Shown here piece by piece: positions 32,921 to 44,084 of a stretch of 64,000 nt of DNA (positions are counted from its first letter, which is position 1; each line of letters starts with the position of its first letter). The notes under the pieces are model-generated. The model worked only from the letters and a program-made list of their open reading frames with translations. It searched no databases and had not been told where the DNA came from. The position numbers and the translations under genes are program-made. Origin of the DNA: Petunia secreta (taxonomy: Eukaryota > Streptophyta > Magnoliopsida > Solanales > Solanaceae); contig JARKIP010000017.1 in assembly GCA_029990175.1 (NCBI GenBank), positions 16,572,001 through 16,636,000 of the forward strand, written 5' to 3'.

Positions 32921-33479
32921 CCTTCTTAACCTCATCAGTTGATGTTTACTCTTCAATTGCACTATTCTGCTCACTGGTCACCATAGAAGGCACATGTAGA
33001 AGTAAATCAAAGTTCAGATCTCCTCATCCCTTGTGAATTGTTGTTGAAAGAACCAAGCTGCCTCAGCTGCCATAGCACCACTATCATTGATCTAGTTGCC
33101 ATCTCTATCTTGAATCCTATATATTTTCAGCTTCTTCCTTCTACCTTGAACCTGTGCATGAAAGAATTTGGTGTTATGATCTCCATCCTTGAACCATTGG
33201 AACCTAGCTTTCTGCCTCCAGAATTCATCTTCAAAATGTAGTACTCTCTTCAGCTCAGCTTCAGCTTTCTTTGATTATTCTCTATGAAATTCATTAGGAG
33301 CTTCTTCCAGCTTTTGTTCATGGGATTTGATGATGTCTTCAAGTGATGCAATCCTCTGAAAGATATTGCTAAAAGTTTGTTTGCTCCATCTAGATAGGGT
33401 CTGCTTAACCTTCTCCAGTTAATAATGAAACATGACGAGTGGGTCACCCTCACAGTCACACACCCAATTCTCTCTGACA

Positions 33480-34180
33480 ACTTTCAAGAAAGAGTCATGT
33501 TCTGCCCAGAAATTGAGGAATTTGAACGAATTAACAATGTTTGAGGAATCAGTGGATCATGAGAGTAGTAAAGGGGAATGATCTGAGCCTATTCTTCCAA
33601 GAAGCTCAACTTCAATTTTAGGGAAATACTCCAGGAACTCCTAATTTGCAAAACACCTATCAATTCTTTTTAAAATGAATTGATCTTTAATTCTGCCATT
33701 CCACCATGTGAAAGTGCTGCCAATAAAGCCTTACTCAGTGACATTACAAGCAGCAATTGTAGTAGCAAAGTCATCAACCTCAGTTGTTAACACTGGTAAT
33801 CCCCCATACTTCTCTTCTTCAGATATGATGACATTAAAATCACCTCCTATTAGCCAAGACTTTACCATTGATGCAGCTAAGAATTGAAGTGAATCCCAAA
33901 GAGGCATTCTATCCAGTCTATCTATTTTGGATAAACCAAATTAACAAAGAACTCCTTTTCTAGTTGAGTGTGGTGCAGCTTCAAAGTAAGGATTTGTTCC
34001 TGATCATCAATCATAGAAACTACATAGTCATCTCCAATAAAATTCCAAATCTTCCCATTGACATTAGATATGGACCAATGCATGTTTCACCTCAAACCAT
34101 AAGACTGAACTCTACAAGTCTCCTAAAATGGCTCAAGCAAACCTATAAAAGAGAAATGATGAAGTCTATGAAGTGTTGTT
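33480..34180 (-). pseudogene. LINE ORF2 endonuclease domain remnant
   Basis: This is readable across stops, without a long open frame. Motifs of the exonuclease-endonuclease-phosphatase fold are clear: GGDFNVI at 33828-33847 (Asp and Asn of the active site) and SDHSPLL at about 33561-33588 (Asp-His pair). Between them STFTWWNGR is recognisable. This domain nicks target DNA for primed reverse transcription. Confidence 0.8.
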
Positions 34181-34764
34181 AACCTTATGAATGCTTCTTG
34201 TGTGTTTACTGAACATATGTTCAATATTAGGGCTTTGTGCATCATTTAAACTTTTGATTTAGAGCTCCTAACTGGCTGTATCCTGGTAATAGGACCAGGA
34301 TCTTTTTTGCTTCTTCTTCCTCATTTCTTGGCTGCATCAATAGTTTTAGGATATAGGTCACCATCCCTGGCAATATGTTGAAAATTATGTGCAGTTGATT
34401 CTTCTTCCTCATCTTCAATCTCCTCTCAAGTTTTCACTTATTCTTGCACCATAATTTGCTTAACAGGACTGGTTATTGCTTGTCTTCTCAAAAGCCCACC
34501 AATCAGCTGCAAAGAATTAATTAGGGCTTTCTCTTCATCAATAAAATCTTCTTTTGATAAACCTTTGGGGATGTTATCATCATGATTTAAAATTAAATCA
34601 TCATCATGTTGCTCCAGTTGTGAAGGAATGGTCTAAGCAGAAGTATTCAAAGGAGCTCCAGAATTTTTGATGTTTGAATTAACCTGGGCAGTAATCTTCT
34701 TCAAAGTGTCTAGGGGAATTAATTCCTCCTCGGTGGTCAAACCCTTAGCTTTATTTAATAAATC

Positions 34765-36341
34765 TTACACCTCCAAATTAATTACACTCAAACCTTTAAT
34801 CTCGTTTTTATTCAATTTCCCAGCTGAAATAAGAGTGGTAATGATGGGCATTAATTCTTTTCCTGTAATTAATGCAGCTTCATCCGAATCTTTTCCTGGA
34901 ATCAAGTTTGACCCCTGAGCTTTGATGGCCTTCTGACCTCCTGGAGAATTAAATACTCCCTCCAACGGCTTTCTAGTCGCCTTAACTTCCTTATCAACAT
35001 TTAAAACTCCTCGACTTCGTGGAAGATCTTTTTCTAGAGTTTCAGCACCCCAAACTTTAATGTGCCCTTCCTTAATTGCTACCCCAGGTTTAATGACCTT
35101 ATGAGTAATCAACGTAGGGTTAGGGTTTTTAACTGAAATACCTAACTCTTTGTCACCTTTATTTTCAATTTCATTCACAATTGTTTGAATCCCTTCTTCT
35201 TCAACTTGTAAAGTTGCAAAGGTGTTTACATTGCGATGGTCAGATTGACCTTGATCTTATAACACCTGAGAATAAACAACACCACTTTTTTCTTGTTTGC
35301 CACTTTCCATGCCTTTGGGTCATGATTAGGAATTTGCCATCGACCACCAAAACCTTGACTCTTCATCTGCTTTCCTCCATTCCCAATTGTTGGTTGATCA
35401 GCTTTTACATTGCTTGGACCTGCCTCCCCAAAAATTCTACCACTCGTCAACACCTTGGACACAGGTTGAGCACCCCTTTTGTCATCCTTTCTATCTCCTT
35501 GATCATTCTTCTCCACGTAAAGGTCTAGGTGTAGAACCTTACATTCTTGATCATCATGCCCTTGCAAACAACCTTGAGAGAAATATTTTGGCAAATAGTC
35601 AGACACAATTTTAATACACTTAGAGTGTTTTTTCCCAGATTCTTCATCAACCTCTGCAATATCAATTTCATCCGGCAATTCTCCAAGAAGATCAATCTCA
35701 ACCTTGACTCGTGCACAACTAGGACGAGTGTGATTCAATGTAGTTGCATCTAGGTGAAAAGGTTTCCCTACTGCTAAAGCCAATAAGAACATACACTCTT
35801 TAACAAAGAAATTAGGAGGCAAGTTAGGGAAAGAGATCCACCTTATTGCCATCGAGGTCTCATTTTTTGGATCACACTAAGGATCTCATTTAAGAGTTCT
35901 CATTAAAAAATACTCCCTGCCAACTTTTAACCAATGACACTTTGATAGCAAATTCACATAATCTTCAAAAAGTGAACATCTAATCAGAATACTCCTATAA
36001 TCCAGTGAACCTATAACACAATGGCCCTTGACTTCACATTGGGATGGAATAATTTTTCGTAGCTCATTGAGATAAGGAGCACCATATGTGAACTTCCCTA
36101 TAATGCCATAAAGAAGTTTTGTTGAAGCAATAGACTGCTGAACCTCTTTCTTGTCCCACATCATCGTGCGTCTTCCATTGATTCTTTATGGGTATCGAAT
36201 AGGCAAAGTAGGGGCTTGAACTACATGGTTTTCGATTGTTTGAGCTGGTGGAACTACGACTGCTGCATAGGAAGCAGTAGAAGGTTGAGTATTGGGCTGA
36301 GCAACCCCAGTGGGGGACTGCCCAGTGGCCGGAGTAGCCAT
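34765..36341 (-). pseudogene. LINE ORF1 (DUF4283-type, Gag-like)
   Basis: A plausible start lies at 36341, reading MATPATGQSP and a Pro/Ala/Thr-rich leader. A TAA at 36188-36186 interrupts the frame, which then runs on as 36164-35886 and, after TGA and TAG codons, 35852-35226. The RNA-binding DUF4283-like part includes RCSLFEDYVNLLSK and the following FPNLPPNFF. The knuckle-like motif near GHDDQEC has lost its first two Cys. A further shifted piece, 35178-34765, is Lys/Glu/Asn-rich. ORF1 proteins of this type coat LINE RNA. Confidence 0.75.
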
Positions 36342-37150
36342 GGAAAAATCCAATGAAAATTCTGCGTGAAATCGCCTCCAAATCGCCTAAACCTATATTA
36401 CAAAAAAGTAGCAACATTTATCAAATTATAAAACATAGCATTATTTTTCCTAATACATTGCACAATAATCAAGTCATTTCAATTTCATTTTCCCAAATTA
36501 CATCTCTCACTTTACTCTCTCTTCTTCTTCTTACCCTAATTCCTCCATCATAATGCAAAATCAACCATCCCCAACACCTTAATCACTTCATTCCGTCGGT
36601 TCTGAGGTCATCATCGCCGTGTCCGGCGGCGGGACATTTTCCGACCCTTCCACTACCTTACTCCCCTCATGAAAAACCTCCATGACATGATTCTCGATCT
36701 AGGCATCCACACCGTATCTGTTTCCACTATTTTCTCATTCATACTGCCGTGACCATGGTTGCGTATGATGGCGAGCTAAAAGAGTTGAGCATACGGGCTC
36801 AGAAGCTTGAAGAAATGATGTAGTGGAACAGGATTAAGAAACTGGTTTATGAAGCTACTATGAGGAAGCTAGATGAAACTCATAAAGCTATAGCTAATGC
36901 TGAAGCTTCTCATTCATCTGCATCGAATGTAGTTCATAGCAAGGAAAAGGAAAAAAAATGGTCGAAATTTTAGTGTAACTCATAACAGTTCTCATATAAC
37001 CTAAATGTCTTCGAGTTCTATTCCATTTTGATGGTTCCAATGGATCACAATACTTTTATTTTTTTTTCTTCTCTCTTTTTTTATTTTTATGCCCCTTTCT
37101 ATATCACATCGTTTTTATACTTCAATGAGCCGTCAATATGGATATTCTCA
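36342..37150. other. No clear gene; coiled-coil-like frame fragment
   Basis: A plus-strand frame from the ATG at 36755 to 36973 reads ELKELSIRAQKLEEMM, a TAG, then RIKKLVYEATMRKLDETHKAIANAEA; it has a charged, helical look but no recognised family. A GC-rich patch (gccgtgtccggcggcggg) lies near 36618. 36990-37150 is T-rich. Confidence 0.3.
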
Positions 37151-37159
37151 GATTTAGTG

Positions 37160-37915
37160 CAAAAAAGGTGAATAGTTTAGAAACAGTCTCAAAACGATGC
37201 TGAAACAACGGTGAAATAATTTGAAACAGCACAGATACAGCGAGATACAGTTAGATACGGAGCAAAAACAGTGCATATACAGCGAGATACAACGCTAAAA
37301 CAGTCTTAAATGGCTAGTGAAAAAGTCTAAAACAAAATGTAAAGAATAATGTTGAACAATGAAAAAAAAAGATGAAATAGTTTAGAAACAGTGAGAAACA
37401 ACGCACAAACAAGATGAAATAATGTTGAAACAGTCTAGAAACAGCTAGATACAGTCTAGAAATAGTTAGATACGGTGCAAAACAATACAGATACAACGAG
37501 ATACAGCAAGATACAATGAGATACGAGGTGCTTGGTAGTTGAGATACATCGAGATACGACGTGGTTGATAGTTGAGATACAGCGAGATACGAGGTGGTTG
37601 GTAGTTGATATACATCGAGATACGAGGCGGTTGGTAGTTTGAGATACATCGAGATACATCGAGATACGAGTTGGTTGGTAGTTGAGATACAGCGAGATAC
37701 ATCGATATACGAGGTGGTTGGTAGTTGAGATACAGAGAGATACAGCGAGATACGACGTAGTTGGTAGTTAAGATACAACGAGATACAACGAGATATGAGG
37801 TGGTTGGTAGTTGACAAAACATCGAGATACGAGGTGGTTGATAGTTGAGATACAGCGAGATACGAGTGGTTGGTAGTTGAGAATCATGGAGATACAGTGA
37901 GATACAACGAGATAC
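37160..37915. repeat. Minisatellite of gagatacagc-like units
   Basis: The base motif is about 10-11 bases (gagatacagc). From about 37480 it is organised in longer units of about 33-60 bases ending in gaggtggttggtagtt, with about ten copies. 37160-37480 is a decayed extension with gaaacagt and gatacagt variants. The long minus-strand frames here (Ser/Tyr/Leu/Thr-rich) arise only from the repeat. Confidence 0.9.
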
Positions 37916-37924
37916 AATGTAGTT

Positions 37925-38065
37925 GAGGATGGAAGGAGGAAAAGTAAAATTGGAGGAAATGGGAGGAGTAAAAGTAATATTAAGGGAAACGGTGGGAGGA
38001 AAAGTGAAATTGGGGAAAATGGGAGAAGGAAAAGTGAAATTGGGGGAAATGAGAGGAAGAATGTA
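37925..38065. repeat. GA-rich tandem repeat
   Basis: About four copies of a ~37-base unit like ggaggaaaagtgaaattggg. It abuts the preceding minisatellite and is followed by an AT-rich tract with repeated ttttgctatgtt (38066-38200). Confidence 0.85.
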
Positions 38066-39000
38066 AGGTTTTGCTATGTTATGCTATGTTTTTGCTATGT
38101 TTTGTAATTAACTTTTCATTTCCTCTATATTGGGTAACTTTTCTAAAATATTGCTATGCTTTGTAAATAACTTGTAAAACTTATACTTATATATAAAAAT
38201 TCCTCTAACTTAGTATATAAGGGGTTTACACAGGTGGGTCAGGTCTGGGGTTATGTCTTGCATATTTGGCCCTTTTCCTTTAGAATTAGCAATTTGGCTT
38301 TTATTTTTGAAATTAACCTTACTTAAGCTAATTCGACATTGATTTTAAATATTTTAGGATACAATTGGGTGTAAACACCTCTAACAAATTTAATTTTTTT
38401 ACCTAAACGACTGAATTTAGGCCTAAACAAATAGTATCGTATTTGAAATAACTTGATTGTATATTGTAAGCCTACCGGCCTTTGATATTAATAAAAGCGG
38501 ATGTTCATAAATATTTTGTGCGTACTTGCATAATTACTTGTAGTGTAGTCAAGCAGCATTGTCTGGGTGCCTTTCTAGACATTTATCTTTTAAAGACGAG
38601 TGTGGGCGTTGTTTATGCATTAGAAAATGATGGCTTATTTTCCGTCTGCAGTAGACGACTTTTAGGGTAGGGCCCATGTCCACAAGGGGACGTCTTTAGC
38701 CTGTTGTATGTAATGGAGCATTTTTGCGTTCAAGCTAGACATCTGTGCTTGTCCACTCAAGTGCTTAAATCTTAAACGGCATCAATGCGGGCAGGCGTCC
38801 CCACCAATATATTGGTGCAAGTGTTGAATTGATGATTTCAACTTACGAATAATGCCTGGTGGCTTAATTAGAAGTGATCTAACTTCAAGAGTGTAGTTTA
38901 CTCTACTTTTGCAGCGAAAAGTGAGTCTATTACTTCAACTTGAATATGTCTGGGCTATGAATATTTGGATCATAGATGGATCTGAATATAAAATGGACTA
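38066..39000. other. AT-rich, no gene
   Basis: 38066-38200 repeats gctatgtt four or five times and may be the end of a DNA transposon. 38200-39000 shows no domain; it may contain the 3' non-coding part or LTR of the decayed Tat-like element that follows on the minus strand. Confidence 0.35.
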
Positions 39001-39549
39001 AGTAGAATAGTAGTTTTATTGATAAAAGGGGCGCGCAGAGCCAATAAAAAGTTTAAAAAATGATGGGGCTAAGTGCACGTTAAAAGTAATTATAAAAACC
39101 AAGAGCAAGAAAGATGAAAATACATATCTCGAGTATATCGGTCTAGTTGACCTTTTAAGAGTAGTACTTCTTAAGCTAAGAGATATTTGTCCTTTACATG
39201 CCTCATGCTTCACGAAGGATTGGCTTTTGGGAGGTTCAGAGGTGTTCTCCGAGGACCCTCCATTGGTTTGTACTGAACTCGGATGTATGATCTGTGGGCC
39301 GTTAACCACCCGAGAATAAAAATCCTCATTCATAAAACAGTAATGAACTGCCTACCTTCGCAGCTGTCTGCTTTCCACCGTATTTTTAGGGATTGTTCCC
39401 TTGCCCATGTGCTCAATTAATGCATCACACCATTCTAGAATGGATCATGTGTTTGGAACTTTGAGGTTCATCAGGTCCGCGGGGGTTAGTTCGATCACTG
39501 TCAGTCGGTTGCCTGAGTTGATGCTTGCTACGGAGGTGGATCTCCCTGG

Positions 39550-40120
39550 CCCTCAATATGTAGGCTAAGTCAAAAGCTTGAATTATGGGTTCATATTCTG
39601 CTTCACTGCACAGTCATCTTGCAGCCTTGCAAAAGATACTCCTGGTTGGTGTTTTAATCCATAGATTAAGGTCGGCTTCGTCTTTGATTACTACACCCAT
39701 ATGGATTACCCACTATCCGGGACCAATCGTCTATGCATTCTTCATTATCTCCTCAGCTTCTGATGCAAACTGTACGCTGAAATCCATTGCAAAGTCCGCC
39801 AGGGCTTTTGATCTGATGGTCGTTCGCGACTGGTAAATAATATCATATTCTCAAAGCTCTATGGCTCATTATGCTAACCTTTTTGAGAGCCCAAGCTTAG
39901 ACAGAATAGTTTGTAATGTTACAAAAGAAACCACATTTACCGTATGATTCAGAAAATACGGGCGCAACTCCTGCGTTGCCACGGCCACCACTGGCACGAA
40001 CTAGACAGGCAGTGGAAGGCGTGCATCTGCTTCCAATAATCCCTTACTAGCATATTGTACAGGAAGTTGCCTTGCACCTTCTTCCCGTGTGAGGACTGCA
40101 TTCCACGCCACTTCCGAGAT
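39550..40120 (-). pseudogene. Tat-like RNase H remnant
   Basis: This is readable across several stops: a segment like VQYASKGLLEADAR, then TQELRPYFLNH, LSKLGLSKRLA and SKALADFAMDFSVQFASEAEE. It parallels element C (YYVSKTLLDAETR, ARKLRPYFQCH, SQVLADFVADFS). The start of the second RNase H (SEAEYEPIIQAFDLA) follows. No open frame of useful length remains. Confidence 0.65.
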
Positions 40121-40424
40121 TGTCACATACATCAGTAGGTTCTCCCCCTGGACCGGTTCGGTTATCATCAGAGGCTTATAAGGTTCATCTTTACTCGTGT
40201 CAATACTTCACAGCAGAGTATCGCCAATTCAGGATCTTCATATTTTACCAACACTTCAGGGAGCTGATACCACAGTTCTGTGACTCGCGGAACCAAATTA
40301 CTTATCTTTGACACCCGCTCTTGGAGCTCCCCTACTACTATTCTGGCTTTACGCTCAATGGATGTGTCCTATAGTGGCTCTCTTCAACCATATTTACTTC
40401 CGCTATCAACCTTGTGTTAATATC

Positions 40425-41203
40425 CTAATCGGGTGCTTGATTATCTTTGGGCGAGGACTGCTCAGTCCGCAAGTCGCCGATCCCGCACAAGGTCGAGTAT
40501 CTGAACACTTGATGAAGTGTGGAGGGTACTCCCTTTAATCCGTGTATCCAAGGTCTTTCTAGGATGACATCATATGAGAGGCTGCAAGTCATTACCTGAA
40601 AAGTTGTTATGTTCATCACGTCCGGGATAATAAACCGGCAGAGCTATTTCCCTAATAGGCTTTTCATAGATGTTGTTGAAACTCGGTATTTTGCTGGGGC
40701 TCGGGGTCATCCGGTGATGTTGACCCATATTCCGCTCATCACCTATCGAATGACATTGACATCACTTCCTGGGTCAATCAGAGCTTACTTGGCCTGAGAG
40801 TCAAGCACCTTGATTGGGACAGTGAGAGCTTCTTAGTGGGTTCCCTCTCCATTTCTATGCATAACACTATTAGGCAGGCAGAAGGTTCTAGTACCACAGT
40901 CTTCCAAGTTTTGTCGAACCTGGGGGTAGCGAAAATTGCTTTGACACTCCGCTTGTCCTTGGGATCGAGTGCTCTGGATCGTCTCGCCTCCTCTGTGATC
41001 AGGTCCTTGAAGTATCCCTTCTTTAATAAATTCTCGATATCAAGCATCAAAGCTTTACAGCCGATTGTAGCATGGTCGTTACTCCGACAAAAACTGTAGT
41101 AGGCCGTTGAATTATTTCTGGTCGCGCTCTTAATGGTGGGTGGCCAGTGCATCCTAGAACCTAGTCTTCCAAAGGGATTGAGGACTAGTTCCACTGCATT
41201 CAC
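40425..41203 (-). pseudogene. Tat-like zinc-knuckle and protease remnant
   Basis: The frame 41203-40778 carries a knuckle-like FCRSNDHATIGCKALMLDIENLL. Protease follows across stops with ALIDPGSDVNVI near 40760 and the C-terminal ILERPWIHGLKGVPSTLHQV in the frame 40619-40425. The same motifs occur in element C (CKALRLEVAHLL, LIDPGSSVNII, ILGRPWIHSMEVVPSTLHQV). Confidence 0.8.
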
Positions 41204-41706
41204 CCGTAGCTCGAAGTCTTTGAAGATGCGTTGCTCTGTATTTTTATCGAGTGGTCCGATTCCTAGCGAACTATTTTGCTTTTCTGATATCCTCCTAGAC
41301 TCTTGAGCCCTTCCTTTCGTTCTTCTTCTGCCCCTTCCCCTTCCAGAGGTGGGCTACCTGCTTGTTTTCTCCGTATGTCTTTGCTGGGCTCTTGAGGCGG
41401 CTCAGGCTCGAGATGGAGTTTTCCGTTATACCATTGGTGTAGGGCGTTCCATGTCGTCGCCGAGTGCTGAGTAAGACTTTATTGAAACTCTCGAGTGACT
41501 ATCAAACCTCTGGAGTTCAAACTCTTGCCAAAGGCTACCACGGCAATGTTTTAGGGAACTGGAGGGAGCTCCATGTGTTCCCTCTAAAATCTCTCTAGGT
41601 AGTCTTTCAGCAGCTCGTCGTCGCGTTGCCGGATCTTGAAGATGTCTTTCATGCGTTCCTTTCACTTGGGAGCTCCAGAATGCGCCTTCTTGAATAGATC
41701 TTTCAT

Positions 41707-42483
41707 CTAAGTGAATGACTCGACTGACCCCAATGGTAGCTGACTGTACGATGCGAAGGCACCTTTGGTTAAGGTTGAGCCAAACCTTTTCACCAGAGCA
41801 GCTTGAGTTTCTTTCTCCAAAATCTTGTTGTTCTCGACAGATGTAAAATAAGCAGCGATGTGCTCATCCAGATCAATGGTTCCATCGTATTTGAGGTTAC
41901 TCGGTAGACGGAAGTGCTTAGGTACGCGGACCGGTGCAACATTCGCTTTATATGCATCTTTGTAGAACTTTTTCTTATCTACGGTGGTAATCTGGGGTGT
42001 AGCACCTAGCACGTTACCGATCTGATTGTGGATGGCCTTCAACTCCTTCAGGATATCCTGAATGACAGGTGTTCCTTCAAGACCTTGATTGTTGGCCACT
42101 GTAGCTCTTCCAGGGATGGCCTCCATGCCGAGTCTTCTATTGGGAATGGAAGCTGGTGACTTGTTCATGGGCGCTGGTCCTCATAGGGACGCTGGCCTCT
42201 GGAACGAACCCGTGAAGATTGTTCCCAACTTCTTAACCATGTTTTAGACCAAGTTGCCCGAGTTCTTCTCTACCCGTTCTGCCTGGGTTTTGAAGAGACA
42301 TGCAAGGAAATCCTCAAGTTTAGAGTTGCCTCCACGTGGTTTATCATCTTCGCTATCACTGCCTGCAGAGATCAGATCTCCAGTGGGGTGGTTTGGTTGC
42401 CTGTTGGGATCGCTGGGATCCTTTGTGGAATCGTCTGCTGCGTTAGCAGTGTTCTTTAGAACGTTATCGTTGTCGTCAGACAT
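41707..42483 (-). pseudogene. gag: Tat-like gag remnant (39-42.5 kb copy)
   Basis: The N-terminal frame 42483-42244 begins MSDDNDNVLKNTANAADDS. After stops, the core frame 42168-41707 includes KHFRLPSNLKYDGTIDLDEHIAAY and LGSTLTKGAFASYSQLPLGSVESF. It lines up with element C Gag (KYDGTTDPKEHIREY; LEKGALRWYMCLPVGSISSF). It is interrupted by stops and lacks the C-terminal third of the core. Confidence 0.8.
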
Positions 42484-42544
42484 GATTTCTCTTTTCCTTC
42501 ATAGAAACCTACAATTGTCTGGGCCCCACAGTGGGTGCCACAAA

Positions 42545-43030
42545 CTTTTTATGTCTAAAATTGGTCGTCTAGATTGAATAATTAAATTTCTAGAAGGGTC
42601 ACAAGCAATACGGTCAGTATGAAGGAAAGTAAATAAAAGTAGAGAGAAAAACTAATAGATAGGAAAAAAATAATCTTATTACTTGAGAATAGCTGGATTC
42701 TGCATGAATTGCTTTATTGTAAAATACAATATAAGGAGGGATATTTATAGATATGATTTACCTAGTCCTAATTATGATAAAATTCAATGATTAATAAGAT
42801 TGTGGGCATGTTTACTCAAGGCGGTGGTATATACGAAACCCTGACTATGAGACTATAAATCCTAAGGTGGCGGGATGTATACCTTCCATCCTATGGCCTA
42901 TACCGGCTGAGCGGCTGTGGCTCAAGGAGCAGGCGTGTATCCACTAAGCCCAGTGACTTGTAAGTTAAGTCTAGTCTCTCCAGCTGGACTTGTATACTTG
43001 TAATAATAATTGGTGTATTTTTACCCACAT
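42545..43030 (-). repeat. Probable 5' LTR of the 39-42.5 kb element
   Basis: Upstream of the primer-site-like sequence, the minus strand has a TATA box (tataaatatcc, about 42743-42756) and an aataaag signal downstream, as expected for U3-R-U5. The outer limit near 43030 is a guess, and the terminal dinucleotides are not clear. Confidence 0.45.
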
Positions 43031-44084
43031 AGGGTAACTTGCAGAGTCGTGAATAATCAACGAGTTTTCATGAATATATTAAACATGTTAGTTAGAAATC
43101 TAGGATATCAAGAAGTAGAATCAACTGAAAAACTCAACTATATTGTTCGTCGTACCAAAGGCAGATAGCAAGTGATCGAAATTCTAGATCACATATAGCA
43201 CTTCGTAGTGATACTGAACCAAAACTAAACTCAATGACACTTGAGCAATGTCTTGGTATAACTCGAATTAAGGGGTAAAGAGTTGGCAGTCAAGAGTAAG
43301 GGAAAAAACAATCTGAAGTGGCGTAAGTGGAAGAAGTAGAGAAAGTAGAGATGAAAGAAGAGAAAAAAGAGGAATTTATACCTCCCCCACCATTCCCACA
43401 AAGACATCAACCATCAAATGAATAAATAATCATCAGCATTATTTACAATGAAAGCTAGATTTGGAGAACTTTCAGCAACTGTGCTAAAAGCTGTTGGGCT
43501 TAAATGACTTTTTAGTATATTTGGGTGTGTTTTTGTTAGTGCTATTGAATTAGTGACAATCAAGTGTGATAGTCAAGTTTCAATAGTTTATACAAAAATC
43601 CCAAGTATAGGTGGAAGACTAGCCATATTGATATATAGTATAATTTAGTTAGAGACATAGTTGTATACAAAAAATGTGAACATGAAATACATCTCTAAGC
43701 ATTGATAGCAGATCCAATAGTGAACCCATAGCATCTGGTTCTTATGAAATACATGTTATTGGATTTACGTAGATATCGATGTATTTATATTTTTTATTTT
43801 CCCAAGCATGTCGCAGAAAACTACATTATTCAAGTCAGTGTAGTTGCAGCTTAAATTATTTATTTGTGTTGATTCATATACATAATGTTTTTTTATGTTT
43901 AGTACATATATTAAACATATGTTGGATAGAAAAAAAAGAATGGCCTATTCACATAGAAAATCGCCTCTACTGTCTAGGTAACTAATATGAATGAGACAAT
44001 TATGAACGTATTATTGTCAGAGGTGGTAATAATATAGAGCTTGCAGTTTATTGTATAAATGTTGTTTAGTTAATGGTTGAAAAG
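43031..44084. other. No gene seen
   Basis: AT-rich, purine-rich near 43320-43370 (gaagaagtagagaaagtagag). No domain, array or terminal repeat recognised. Confidence 0.5.

Larger units (their letters stand above)
29185..36341 (-). mobile_element. L1-type LINE, near full length, inactive
   Basis: A non-LTR retrotransposon of about 7.2 kb. It ends in an 11-base T-run at 29185-29195, which is the poly(A) tail of a minus-strand element. In order it shows ORF1 (DUF4283-like RNA-binding protein), then ORF2 with apurinic-type endonuclease, RT, a zf-RVT region and a plant-type RNase H. All parts carry stops and frameshifts. The 5' limit is set only by the ORF1 start; a 5' UTR may extend further. I could not find a clear target duplication. 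Confidence 0.85.
39000..42540 (-). mobile_element. Tat-like Ty3/gypsy element, decayed and internally deleted
   Basis: On the minus strand: gag N-terminus (42483-42244), Gag core (42168-41707), zinc-knuckle region (41203-40778), protease (about 40800-40425), then directly RNase H (about 40120-39550). RT is missing between protease and RNase H, an internal deletion of about 1 kb relative to element C. A primer-site-like sequence (tggcacccactgtgggg on the minus strand) lies at 42520-42536. Confidence 0.75.

Noticed and set aside
37314..37822. Long overlapping minus-strand frames rich in Tyr, Ser, Leu and Thr
   Set aside because: They arise from the gagatacagc minisatellite in several frames at once and have no domain.
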